Assembly (NCBI GenBank): GCA_025766275.1
Contig: JAFKAC010000007.1
Location: 1,240,001 to 1,304,000 of the forward strand
DNA from: Lactarius indigo
Taxonomy: Eukaryota > Basidiomycota > Agaricomycetes > Russulales > Russulaceae
Reading direction: 5' to 3'
Length of the DNA stretch: 64,000 nucleotides
Part shown: in pieces, positions 49,205 through 60,611 of the stretch
Numbering within the stretch: the stretch's first letter is position 1
How the letters are laid out: every line of letters starts with the position of its first letter
Notes under the pieces: generated by a model
The model's input: the letters and a program-made list of their open reading frames with translations, nothing else
What the model was told of the DNA's origin: nothing
Database searches by the model: none
Made by a program: the position numbers and the translations under genes

Positions 49205-50985
49205 ACTGTGGAATGCAGCGATGCGCGAAAGTATGTGGGTCAGTAATGGCACTGAGCTTGACCTGCACGAAGGCAGTATTTACTTACGACGTCGTTCCGG
49301 TGAACCGGAAATTAGGGACGATGCGGCTTCTCGGCTGGCCGCTAAGCTGGTCGGTCAGTGAGGCTTACAGTACCGAATTTTGTCATACAAAGTTCGTTTC
49401 GCGCAGCTATCGTCAGGCGTCAGGCAATAGCTAGGTACATTGCAGCCTTACAGTATGCTTTGAAGAGCGCCGATTTCTGGCCCCGTACTTTGGTCGGCTG
49501 TCTGCATATCCCACCACTTTCGCACACCCACACAAAGCTCCCTATCCCTCATCCCTACACCCGACCATTATAACTTCTCACCCCAATGATGGTTCCTGAT
49601 GCCCCAGCTACTGCTGAGAGCGCGAGTGCTTCACCCACGTGCATTTAACGTCCTACATACCGTACTGCGCACATTCGATAGGCGTATAGGCACGGTAGAG
49701 GACACTGTAGTTCCTTAATGGGTTTATCCAGAGCCTCCAGTGGGAGAGCCTACTAAGGGTCGCGCACCCCGACACCTATGTCCTTGAGGCTACACAAGAA
49801 CTTGAAGCAATGGCCATCTTGCTCGACGATCTTGGAGGTACGTGGGTTCTTTGACACCGCAGGGTATTATCGACCTCCCTATTCAATGGAGCGAAGACTG
49901 CGAGTCGGTGACGCCCAAACTCAAAGTAGCACTTACCTTCTTGTCTACGCTTTGGCACCTTTTTTGTGACTAACATAGACACACCCGGGAACTGCGTCGA
50001 TGTAGTCCTACAAGAAATGAATGGGGTGTTTACCGGTATAACAAGGGTGAAGGATAAAGACAGAAAAGTCGTTTCAAAGGACTTACGACCGATCGCGTTC
50101 GAATCAGGCTGGATGACTCCCACCAAAATGACTGTTCTGCTCACTTTTGTCTTTATCTCTCCCCCTCGCTCTGCCGGCAAACGCATCCTTGCTTTCAACA
50201 CTGCGCTGGCGCACCTCCTGGACACGTCTGTGTCAATCAAAAAAGGTGGGTGGAAACGGAAGTCGAGGATAAGTGCTACATTGAGTTTGCGCATCGCCGA
50301 CCACGATCTTCGCTCCATTGAATAGGGGCTTTTGCCCTCGAGTATTTCGTACAGTGAACTCGCCTCCTTTGCAAACTTGCGAATAAATGATAACCTGTGA
50401 TGTTAAGGAATCCGCCCACCTCCGAGATTGTCGAGTAGGATGCCCGTTGCCTCGAGTCAACTTCAAGGCCTTATGTGACCCAGGAACATGGGAACCGGCG
50501 GGCGCGGTCGTTCACAGACTCTCCCACTGTCGGGCTGCCATGTAAACTTTGACCATCTCGGTTTTGATTGTTGATACAGCTGCATCAAACTAATTCGATT
50601 GGCAGAGTGGTCAGGAATTTATGTTTTCGGTCGCCAAATGTCGCGGCATCCAGGAGGATCTGAATTCCAAAATGCCCGACATATTGATAAGTGGTCTGGT
50701 TTAGCAGGGGACGCAGTTCATCGACTCTAGCCGGATGGTTGAAGTGCTCCAGGATCGCCTTCGTCAACAAAGAGAGGTGAATAATTCTATAAACAAGCAC
50801 GGTGGAGTGGTATCCGAAAGCCTTGCAAGCACCATTATAGACGTGATGAGTGGTATGTCAGTACATATGCTAAGTTGTCGTGCAGCAATAAGTTATCGAC
50901 CCGAGACGAGAGTGTTTGTCTGATTAGTCGTCACTTCACATCAGTCAGTAACGGCCTTAGTCACAAGTGCGAGACGTCCGACCAC
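49205..50985. other. intergenic with inverted repeat
   Basis: About 1.8 kb upstream of the TMEM70-like gene and downstream of TIM22. Apart from the inverted repeat at 49795-50465, no coding region is recognised. Confidence 0.4.
49795..50465. repeat. imperfect inverted repeat with gene-like arms
   Basis: The left arm (about 49795-49985) and the reverse complement of the right arm (about 50215-50465) align: both contain CTATTCAATGGAGCGAAGA, then AAACTCAA(A/T)GTAGCACTTA, then ACCTTTTTTG. Further out, CTCGACGATCTTGGAGGT matches CTCGACAATCTCGGAGGT. The arms still look like exon fragments (one reads YSMERR in both copies). The spacer is about 230 bp. Confidence 0.65.
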
Positions 50986-51615
50986 TTACTCAGCGGGTTC
51001 CCGTCGTAAGAACAGGTCTATAGCCGCAGAAAAGGCAGCAAAAGCTAGACCGCCACCCAGCACCCCCGTTGGACCAGAATTCCGCGCGAGAATTCCCCCA
51101 GCGACAAACCCAGCAGCGACAGGGTTCACCATGTCATTTCGTGCTCGGTACTGTCATGACAGAGCGTCAGCGCGGCCAATGCTATGTAAAGTGTTCACGA
51201 ACCGATTCTATGACACACTCTATCCCAGCAAATAAGGCCCCAACCTTGGCGAACCCCTTTCCGCTCCTCCACATACCGCGACCCATATCTTTGAATATTT
51301 CCACTGTTTTTTGTGTGGTGCCCAAGTTTTGTCGGAGAAGAGGATCCTCGTACGCGAAAGAGGTAGACATCATAGAGAAAAATCCACCAATAGCAAAGCC
51401 TTGAGAAGATCAGAGAAACGTAGACGCAGGGTGAGGGGATACATACCTCCAACACCAGCAATGGTTGTTTTTGCGAGACACGACTCCATAGCAGTCGTCA
51501 TGTAACCCTGGTATTTCTTGGCCTGCAAGAGGTTGGCGCGGTCTTCCTCTGTCATCCCAGGAGGAAGTGGCTCCTTCCCAGCGGCAAAAACGGGAGCCAC
51601 GAGAGGAAGCGACAT
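50986..51615 (-). CDS. TIM22: mitochondrial import inner membrane translocase subunit TIM22
   Basis: Pore-forming subunit of the carrier translocase that inserts multi-spanning proteins into the inner membrane. Exons 51447-51615, 51203-51399 and 50986-51150 give 176 aa. Family features: [99 protein letters not shown] and [20 protein letters not shown], the Tim17/22/23 fold with its four helices. Second intron starts GTTCGT. Start at 51615 is the first in-frame ATG. It is divergent from the dynactin gene. Confidence 0.95.
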
Positions 51616-51748
51616 GTCTATCTGACTGGCAAGCCGCTGCTGGACGCGCGCTGTTGTGGTTTTTCAAGCGGGTCTTCGGTCCGTCTCGGCCCGTGGACTG
51701 TGTCAAAATGAAAAACGCGGTTGTACAGTAGCGGGTTGGACAGGCAGT
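51616..51748. promoter_or_regulatory. shared divergent promoter of TIM22 and DCTN5
   Basis: Only 133 bp separate the two start codons. Both 5' UTRs and promoter elements must fit here or reach into the neighbouring transcript. No clear TATA box is visible. Confidence 0.6.
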
Positions 51749-52532
51749 ATGCAGACGCCTATATATTACCCAAAAGCCGAATTCATCGAGACTGTAAGTA
51801 GAAACGATCACGAAAATAGGGGCGCTGTTTCACATGTGCTCAAAGGATACAGGCAACAAAGTCTCGCGTCGTGCAACAATATCTGGACCTCAAAATATCA
51901 TCTTAGGCGGGAAGACGATCATCTCGAACGGTGCCATCATCCGAGGAGATTTGAAACGCGCTGGTCCTGGACACGCTGTGGTCATCTCTCTGGGGCGTTA
52001 CTGTCTCGTGGGGGAGGGCTGCGTTATGAGGTGTGTGTGTCCTCCCGAAGCCACCTCGTCTGTGTCACCACGGTTCGTTCAGACCGCCTTACAAGACTTA
52101 CCGCGGCACGTTCAACTACTACCCGATGAAGATTGGTGACTTTGTTCACATCGGTGCCAACACCGTCGTGGAAGCGGCTACGATTGGCAACCACGTGCAG
52201 ATCGGAATGAACTGTGTAATCGTGCGTGCGGAACTCCACCCGTTCCCTCGAATTTCTTTACACCCGCACTATGACCTCAGGGGAAATTCACAATCATCAA
52301 GGATTGCGCAAAGATTGCAGATAACACCATCATTCCGCCCAACACCGTTATTCCAGCGCTGACACTCTTTTCTGGCTCGCCCGGTAAGGCTCCGCTCTAG
52401 GTGCATGAGAACTAGCATTTCACCGTCACGAACCCAGGCCATTTCATAGAAGATCTCCCAGAGTCTACGCAGGAGGTTGTCGAGGCGCGTACTAAGTCGT
52501 ACTACACGCGATTCCAAGCGCTTGAGCGGTAA
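51749..52532 (+). CDS. dynactin subunit 5 (p25)
   Basis: Pointed-end subunit of dynactin, the dynein activator. Exons 51749-51793, 51846-52030, 52083-52221, 52281-52383 and 52438-52532 give 188 aa. The start [15 protein letters not shown] is followed by [20 protein letters not shown] and [13 protein letters not shown], hexapeptide turns of a left-handed beta-helix. After the second intron come [38 protein letters not shown] and [20 protein letters not shown], and the C-terminus is TRFQALER. All joins keep phase. Closely matches p25 in length and order. Confidence 0.93.
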
Positions 52533-52956
52533 TCCTGCACAAGCTTCTACCCTCCGGTCCGGGGTGTATCTTCCCGACTTCCTGCTAGCTCACACACCCG
52601 GTTAGTGATTCCACATTTCTCCATATCGCCGAGACTGATTTCACTTTTGGTTGATAAGCTTCTCGCCGAATTGCGATAGAGGCCGACCACGAGGCAAGAC
52701 GGAGTTAGAGCGCGGGATTAGTGTATACCCATTCAAGAGCCGGCCCAGCGCACCTCCTATACTTACCTATAGTATACACTCTATCTTTCCAATTAGCGGT
52801 CACTATACATATCAATCGTTGGCCTTTTCATTTACTATCACATGGGGACAGAGATCTTTTTGGGGTGCTAATTGAGGAAATATATGGGATATCTTATACA
52901 TATGCATGAAACTCTTCGTGGTGAGACATGTAGCGGAAGTCGACGAGGGTGCGTCG

Positions 52957-55185
52957 TCAGAGCCTGGAATCTCTGAATTTTGCCAGTGCCAGTGGTTGGT
53001 CTGCACGCATCATGAGCGTAAAGAAAGAAGTCGTGTCAGGAAGGACGAAACTCACATGTGGTGCGGAATAAGTTGTCCTCGGGTACAGCGCCAGCATGCA
53101 CATTCAAGGCGCGAGAATCGACCATCTCGGGTCGAAGCTCGCTCAGTGTCCTCACGCCCAACAGGCGCATATTCATCTCTAGCTCATCCTACAACACCGA
53201 CGTCATGTTAACGGGGGCGGAACCGGAAGGGGGCACGGCTGCGACGTACGCGGAAGATCTGGATCGCCTTCTCGACACCCGGCTGGCCATATGCGCAGAA
53301 TGCGTAGAGGAACGCGCGACCGACGCCGACGGCCTTCGCGCCGAGTGCCAAAGCCTTGAGGACGTCACTCGCCCGACGCACACCGCCGTCCACAAAGACG
53401 TCAAATGGCCGGGTGGTCCCTCGCTTCTTCAGTGCCTCTGTAACCTCGACCAGGATTTCGAGACCAGAACGCGCCGTGTCGAGTTGGCGGCCGCCGTGGT
53501 TGGAAAGGACGATACCCTGCACGCCAGACTCGTACGCCAGCAGCGCGTCTTCGGCAGTGGAGATACCCTTGATGATGATGGGCACTGCCAAAATAATTAG
53601 TCACTGGGACGATCAACCCAGTGACAGAGGTTACACACTCTTTGTAATGCTCCGGAACCACGGGATGTCATCCCAGCAGAGGCTCGGATCAATGAACGCC
53701 TATCATAGCGTGGTGGGGTTAGATGGGGTCGGCTGAGTACGGACTGGAGTAATCTTACGCTAATCGCGCGTGCCACACCCTGGTCCTTGGGGACGTCTTT
53801 TTGACCTTCTTGGACCTTGGCGCCCGATGTGTCACCAATGAGCTTCAAGCGCATATCTTTCTCACGCCGGCCTAATTGGGGAGCATCGACTGTGATAAAT
53901 AGGCCTTTCACTCCTCGCTTCTCGGCGTGTTGAACGTAGCGCTTCGTGATCTCACGGTCACGGTTGACGTATCTATTGAATACGATGAGTAAAGTACCTC
54001 GCGCTCCGCGGCGAACTCACAGTTGGACGAAGAAGGGCTGACCCGGGACCCCGGCGTCAATGATTTCGTCGAAGGAACAGGATGCCAAGGTTGCGATCTG
54101 CGCAAGAGCTTTCGTCGATGCACACATTCGTTCCTGTATATACCCACTTACCATCTGAATAACACCGTGCTTCCCGGCCGCACGTGTGAGGTTGAGCTCG
54201 CCATCGGGGTGACCAAGCTTGCCGAGTGCGGTTGCTGACTATAGCAGGGGTCGAAATCAGCAACGAGGAATGCGAGATCGAACTCGACTCACAATGTAAA
54301 CTGGGAGAGAAGACTTCTGACCAAGGATTGTGGTCGACCAGTCGACATGCGCGACATTGCGAAGAACGCGGGGGCGGAACCACACACTAAAAACCGTCTA
54401 TATTAAGAGAGACTCCAGCTTGAAAATCAAGATACGAACCGCTGGAAGGCGAGACGATTCTCGCGAATCGTGATTTCATCATCGGACGCAGAGGAATAAT
54501 ATGCCCAAGCCTTTTCCGGAAGGACAACTCTCGCGACCGCCTACAAAGGGACGAAAAATCATGTGAGCTTTACATCGGTCGAGCCTCAAAAGTTTGGAAT
54601 CCACCTCAAAGTCATGGAGGTTGACGATTTCGTCAAGGGGAGGTCGGGTCGCGAGTAAGGCTTGGCGTCTTTTCTCCTTCTCTGATACTTCTTTCACCTC
54701 CGCGACGACTGTAGCTGGGTCGACTGCGCCGAGACTGCAGAAAATCAGTTCTGGAGTTCCGCGTGTGAGGAGTACTCGAGACGGCTTACTGCTTGTTGGC
54801 GGGAAGATTCGTAGTAATGGCGTCCGGGGGGTGAATGGGCTCGTAAGCCTCACTGCCATATACTTTGAGACCTCTAAGAGCGCCAACGTGCTGAAGTTAC
54901 GCACGTAGCATCCCGCCCTGCATACTTGAGAATGATTTTGCTCCCTCCGGGATGCTCTGATGGCGTTTCGTAAGACGGCGTTCTGTTCAAAACAAGCGAA
55001 AGCCCTACCGTCCAGAAAGTCTGTCACATCATAGACTTTTCCTGTTATCCATCGCAGTTAAGGCTAAGGAGCAGGAAATACACTGAGAAACACAAACCGT
55101 GAACGATGATCCAGCAGCTCTCGCGGCTGGCGTGCTGCTTCACCGTCTCCGCAGAAATAAGGGTCTCGTTTAATGATACGGACAT
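52957..55185 (-). CDS. flavocytochrome b2-type FMN dehydrogenase, copy B
   Basis: Cytochrome b5 domain fused to an FMN alpha-hydroxyacid dehydrogenase, the arrangement of L-lactate:cytochrome c oxidoreductase (Cyb2) and of fungal glyoxylate dehydrogenase. It starts MSVSLNETLISAETVKQHAS without an obvious mitochondrial presequence. The b5 part has ESCWIIVHGKVYDVTDFLDE and the heme motif EHPGGSKIILKYAG. The FMN part has PEKAWAYYSSASDDE, WFRPRVLRNV, SATALGKLGHPDGELNL, FITVDAPQLGRREKDMR, the catalytic LSNHGGRQLD (His and Arg) and DVFVDGGVRRASDVLKA. All exons join in frame, giving about 500 aa; the last small exon (YQPLALAKFRDSRL) is the least sure. In contrast to copy A, there is no intron right after the HP of the heme motif. 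Confidence 0.85.
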
Positions 55186-58100
55186 TTGAACAGTGGAGCC
55201 GCGGGTATGATGTACTGCAGGGGGTGTGGGGAACTAGCAGCGGAAGCAAATCTCTTTTGAACCATAGCAGCGGAGGCGGCGGACACCCAGCGGAAGAAAC
55301 CAGCGTCAAGCGGCCTGTGCGGCCTATGACAGCTAAGAGTAGCCAAGAAAGAAAGTACGGTGTTAGATCGGCAACGTCAGTGACGGGAATCCGAGTATTG
55401 AGAATGCAGCCGTCCGGAAGCTGATCCCACTTGATGATCGATGATCCATCGTAGGCCTCGAGATAGACACAAAATATTTGTCGTGTGGACATCCCTTTAT
55501 GTCCGCGCCAATATTCCATATCTCACAAAGGCCGCACTTGAGGCGTTTGGGCTTGGCCTGGAATTCTGCCGTATGGGCAGCACGAGCCTCCCATCCGAGT
55601 CAACAAACACAGTACGTGATTCATCCGGCGATCGGTCCTGACTTGCGCCTTGCGCGTGAGCTCATTCTATCACTATCCCATCACCATTGAATGGCTTCAT
55701 TTGCTGGTTCTCCTTCCGGATCGTGTCTCTTCAGTGTTCAGATTCTGCCGATTCGAGCTGCACCGTCCTGAGATGCATTTCCGAAGAATTATAGGACTTC
55801 TAAAACACTTTATAACAACGACAAGCCCCCATTCTTTCTGATGATGCACTATGCTACATCATTCTCCCGAATGGTGCAAGGCTACGCGCAACCGACTCGC
55901 GATCTCGCCTCTTCGAACCGTTTAGGCACGCGCCACACTCCTTGGGACAAGGATACGTCTCCCAGTTTAACTCCACGTTACACGTCAAAAGGACGAAGAT
56001 GGCAGCACATCGAGTCCGCCTCTCGAGAGGGCCAGCGCATTCTCAGAGCCAACTCTACATTGATTTCAGACCGCCCTCCGAGAACGGTATCAATCACAAA
56101 GGCATCCAACAGCACCCGTGGTGAGGAACTCGAAAGGATGCGTTGAATGATTTCCTAATTGTGGGACAACATCGAATGGAAGCCGCACATATTACACCCC
56201 TCTTACTCAACAAGTTCGACGATAAAGCATTAGTAGCCCAAAGGTCGTACGTGATGTCCTTTCGTTCTTGCGTCTTACCACCTTCGTAGGCAGACAAACG
56301 CTGCTCAGGCCTGGGATATTTGTGTCCAGCACCGAGACATACTATGCTTCGGTCCTGGATACAAACCGACTTTAGGACACTCGTAGGAGGCAGTCAGCCA
56401 CTCGTGGTGACTTCGTCGCTGTTGGCCAATACTTTTTAGTATCCGGGCACTCCCAACGACTACAATGTACGTATACCCCGAGAAGCCACACGTTTGAGTA
56501 ACGGATCGTGCGAAGCGGATGTCAATTTTCGAACATTAGAAGAATCATCTGTTGGACCTCAACCTTGATTACCTCAAAGCTCGCGCTGCCTTCAGTAAAG
56601 TCATGAATCTTTCTCTCTGGCGTCGAGTACATCGAGAAGGGTGCTGAAATGGAAGGGACTTTTGAGCTAGAATGGGGAAACGGATTTCGCATTGTTCCTT
56701 CCATCCAAATTAGCTATCACAGCATATTAGTGGCGCGAAAGTTTTCGCTTTCACTCTTTTCAATGGTCTTAGGGTGCTCAATGAAACAAATATAGAGTCA
56801 TTGCCGGGGAGTCCTCATTGTCCAAACCTGTACACGGGCCCAATCCGGCATTCCGAAACCCGATCTCCTATAATTATCAACTCAATCCCGTCTTGGTCCC
56901 ATCGCGCCACTCATCTCAGAGCTACCTGTTAGTATCATCATATTCACTACTGAGCTAATGCGAAAACCGTACTTCATACTTGGACTCGTGCGCGATCACA
57001 CTTACCCAGTTTCAGATGACGTCGACGACTTGAAGACGCGACTTGATGGCGCATTCGGGAATCTGGGTTGGGAACTGCCCCACCGCCACATGATAGCGCC
57101 TTTTTAATTTCCGTCCTCGTTTGGTTCAATGTGCCGGGGGCTGAGGAAGGTACTGTATTGTTGTAATCAATGTTCCAATCTCTCAGTGGAACACTCGTTG
57201 ATCTGGGCGAAGCGCGAACTAATTTTACCACTTGAGATTCGGAGCACACGCTGCGATCTGCTTATACAACAATCGTTTTGAAGACCCCGGTAAACCGTGC
57301 AGAGACCGAATTTGCCACCACTGAGGACATGATCCTCGTAGGACCGGTGATACCACACCCACGAAGTCATAGATACGACCCGCAAACCCCCGGTACGTGG
57401 TTGTCCTACACTGGCACAGTACGTCCCCTGCCATTTTCAGAGTCCTGTACAGATATTAAAAATCACGCCCAATGAATTCATGAATTCGTTTGGGCTGTTT
57501 GTTAGGTTGCTTGGATATCGAATCATACAAAAACATCAATATTTGAAATGGTGAACACTGCAGCGAGACGAAGAGAGGTGGAAATGGACGATGACCCGTC
57601 TGCGGGATGCAGGCGACTGTAATACAACTGATCGGGCCACACCCTGGTGGACGATCAGGCTTGCGATCGGCAGGGCGGTTGGGCTTGGCTTGGCTGGTAC
57701 ATTGGTAATTTTCCTGCAGGGTTATGACCTGGCCCTCTTAGTTTGGTATCGCCTCTTCCCATTGCATGGCTTTCAATTACCACGCATTTCACGGCACATT
57801 GTATGACACGAAGCCACTGTCTTCGTGGCTGTCACTTGAAAGGCCTCGTGCCGCCGTTCCAAGGGTGCCAAGCCTTACGAATGACCACGGTGGATGTTGG
57901 AGCGGGGTCATGTCCCCAACGCCGCAACACAAGGACCCAACAAGAACATCAACTCGAAACTCGAATTGAGTCCCCACAATCTGTCCAGCTCTGTCTATCT
58001 CCTTTCCAAAATTTAATCCAGCTCACCTCTCACGCAGAATGGTTTTAGCCAATCTAAGGAATCTACCCCCCATCGCGGGCTAGTACAGCATTGGTTTTTC

Positions 58101-58971
58101 TCGGCGAAGTCACAGAAATCTTGAGAAAATTTATGATCTCGAACTTTGACGCGCTTGACGACTAAAAGTGCCGGTAAATCCGCCAGCGTGGTGCTGCGGA
58201 AACGTCACAATTCCCGACTTCTCAATTGGTATTTGCGTCCCCCAGTCCTACTGTCCGCTCTATCGCCACATTCTCATTCCCAGCCCATGACCTTCGCCAT
58301 ATGTTTCATTACGAGGACACCCCGGCTTTTGAATACCCTTATCAACCGGCGCTGCGCCTTACACTATCATGCGAGCTGATTGGTTCTGACAGAGCGCCTA
58401 CAATCACTACTCAACGTATGAGACTTAGTCGCGACCTAGCCCAATGTCTTTTTTTCTGTTAACACCGAATCTAAAGTTTTGCTACAATCAATTACTACTC
58501 CGGTGAAATGGAAGTTGCATTAGTGACAAATCCACGCAGCCGGATACCACGGGTTTCTTTGCAGGCTGTTACATTCACATGCACCTCCGATTCTCACTTG
58601 GAGATCTCTTGGCTGACTTGTTGGACATGCACACCGCTTGGGCTTGGCTTCGATGTTTACGGCAAAGACGATCTCATGACCTGTGAGACGATCGGAACGT
58701 TTCCCAGTCGCTGTTTTGGGATTCAAGTATTCCGGGCAACTAGTGGGTGCTGCAATAGCTGCACGCCACATTCAAATTGTACACAGTTCGCGACACCAAT
58801 TCTCGGATGTAATGCGGGATGAAGTTCACGGCCATTCGTATAAATAGTGGACCCATTCTACAATGTTGTCAGTCAGTTCTTTGTGAAACGTCCTTTGCAG
58901 ACTCTTCTGTCTCCTTCCAGTCGACGCACTCTTCTCTGCTTCCTTCCAGTCTTCTTTATCATCCTTCTCCA
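55186..58971. other. gene-poor region between copy B and the lyase gene
   Basis: About 3.8 kb. Many short frames, none with a recognised domain or believable exon chain. A Cys-containing frame at 58508-58822 overlaps the likely promoter of the next gene and is not supported. Promoters of copy B (left end) and of the lyase gene (right end) must lie here. Confidence 0.4.
58839..58846 (+). promoter_or_regulatory. TATA box of the lyase gene
   Basis: TATAAATA lies 126 bp before the ATG at 58972, with CT-rich leader sequence between, a common arrangement for strongly regulated fungal genes. Confidence 0.55.
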
Positions 58972-60313
58972 ATGGCCCCAGGAATCGACTACTCACCTTC
59001 CACTGTCACCATTCTCGAGGCTCCTGCCCTCCCGACCACCTACGAATCTGTCAGGACCTCAGTGAAAGAACAATCACTCTCATCCAGTGTCTATTACAAC
59101 CCTCGTCTCGACCCCAAAAACTATCTCGATGGACCCTTATCCTGGAACCCAGCCACTCGGCTTAGGCAGATGCTCGCACGCCCCGGTATCGTTGTGAGTC
59201 TGATTGCTCGCACCATCATGTTCAGGACAGACAGTTTACTCGGGCCCATCGCCAGGTTGCTCCGGGTATTTGTGACGGTATTAGCGCGCGATGCGCCCTA
59301 GAAGCAGGCTTCACTTGCCTCTACCAGAGGTTCATATATCCCTTTGTCTTCGTCGTTCTTGTGTCTAACGCACGTTATCTACAGTGGTGCGGCCACCACC
59401 GCCTCTCGTCTCGGCCAGCCCGACCTGGCCATTTCCACCCTCAACGACTTTGTGCAGAGCGCCCAGATGGTGTGCAGTCTCGACCCGACCTGCCCAGTCA
59501 TCGCAGACGCAGACACTGGCTTCGGCGGACCGGCCATGGTCGCGCGCACTGTCACCCAATACGCGCGTTCTGGCGTCGCGGGTCTGCACATTGAGGACCA
59601 AGTGCAAACAAAACGCTGCGGCCATCTGCTCGGAAAGCAAGTCGTCTCCCGCGAGGAGTTCGTGACGCGCATCCGTGCAGCCGTCATTGCACGCGATTCC
59701 ATCCCCGGGGGCTCGGACTTTGTCATCATAGGCCGCACTGACTCCGCGCAAGTGCTTGGCATGGAAGAGGCCGTCACCCGATTGAAACTCGCGGCGGACG
59801 CTGGTGCGGACGTGTGCTTCATCGAAGGTGTGAAATCCAAGGAGCTTCTTGAATCAACAGTGCGAGCGCTGGCACCTAAGCCTGTAAGTCTAAAGCTTCC
59901 GGATTTGTTATTCTCTGTTCTCATGTGATCGCTCAGGTCCTTGTCAACGTCATCTCCGGCGGTCTTACCCCGTCCTTCACCTCCAAGGAGGCCGAGGAAA
60001 TGGGTGCCAAGATCATCAGTGAGCTTCTTTCTATAGTCACCGGGGGGCCAGGGTACTGAAAAAATTCCAGTCTTCTCACTTGTCTCCTGCGTGGCCGCCG
60101 TACATGGCATTCGCGCAGGCGATGCATTCACTCAAAAAGACGGGCACGGACTTCTCGAGCGCCCAGGGAATGGACCCCAAGGCATTCTTTGAAGTCATGG
60201 GTACGTGAGATATCTCCGTTCCGCGGATTTCGTCATTTAACTGGAGAACAGGTCTTCAGCAGATTGTACAACTCGACGCAGAAGCCGGAGGTTCTGCTTT
60301 CAAGGTTGTATAG
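58972..60313 (+). CDS. PEP mutase/isocitrate lyase superfamily protein, oxaloacetate acetylhydrolase-like, with apparent frameshift
   Basis: Members cleave or hydrolyse C-C bonds of small acids; oxaloacetate acetylhydrolase makes oxalate and acetate. Exons 58972-59193, 59256-59329, 59385-59883 and 59937-60028, then a fifth from 60071 and a last one ending at 60313; about 350 aa. Features: PGICDGISARCALEAGFTCL, SGAATTASRLGQPDLAI, metal-binding ADADTGFGG, GLHIEDQVQTKRCGH with the catalytic Cys loop, and IIGRTDSAQVLGMEEA. After KIIIF (fifth exon) the expected continuation, YMAFAQAMHSLKKTG, lies in another frame; one extra base near 60085-60100 explains it. The C-terminus GLQQIVQLDAEAGGSAF is intact. 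Either this allele is broken, the assembly has an error, or splicing is unusual. Hydrolase and lyase subgroups cannot be separated by eye. Confidence 0.72.
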
Positions 60314-60611
60314 TTTTGACTTTGCTGGATGGTCCAGGAAAAATGAGTAGGTATCAGCAGCATAGAGTTCACCTTGCATATATGAATAGACAAAAGTAGC
60401 ACGCATTGTTTCTGTTTTCATCTTTTTGTGTTACGCGAACAGAGTTCGTTTTTGGACATACGAAGCCATCGTGGCGTCACTGTCTCTTAGCGCCGTATGA
60501 TGTCCGGTCCCGCGTGCCGCCCCGTGTGACAGGTTGTGCAACCCTACTGCCCCCGCCTGACACTCCGTGAGCGCCTTTACTCTGTGTAGCAAACCCTCAG
60601 CAGACAACGGT
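60314..60611. other. intergenic, promoter of copy A
   Basis: 298 bp between the lyase stop and the next start, same strand. No clear TATA box; the region must end one transcript and start the next. Confidence 0.4.

Noticed and set aside
49966..50325. 119-aa plus-strand frame
   Set aside because: Lies across the inverted repeat and its spacer; composition follows the repeat and not a conserved domain.
58508..58822. Small Cys-rich secreted-type protein
   Set aside because: No signal peptide at the start, irregular Cys spacing, and it abuts the promoter of the lyase gene.
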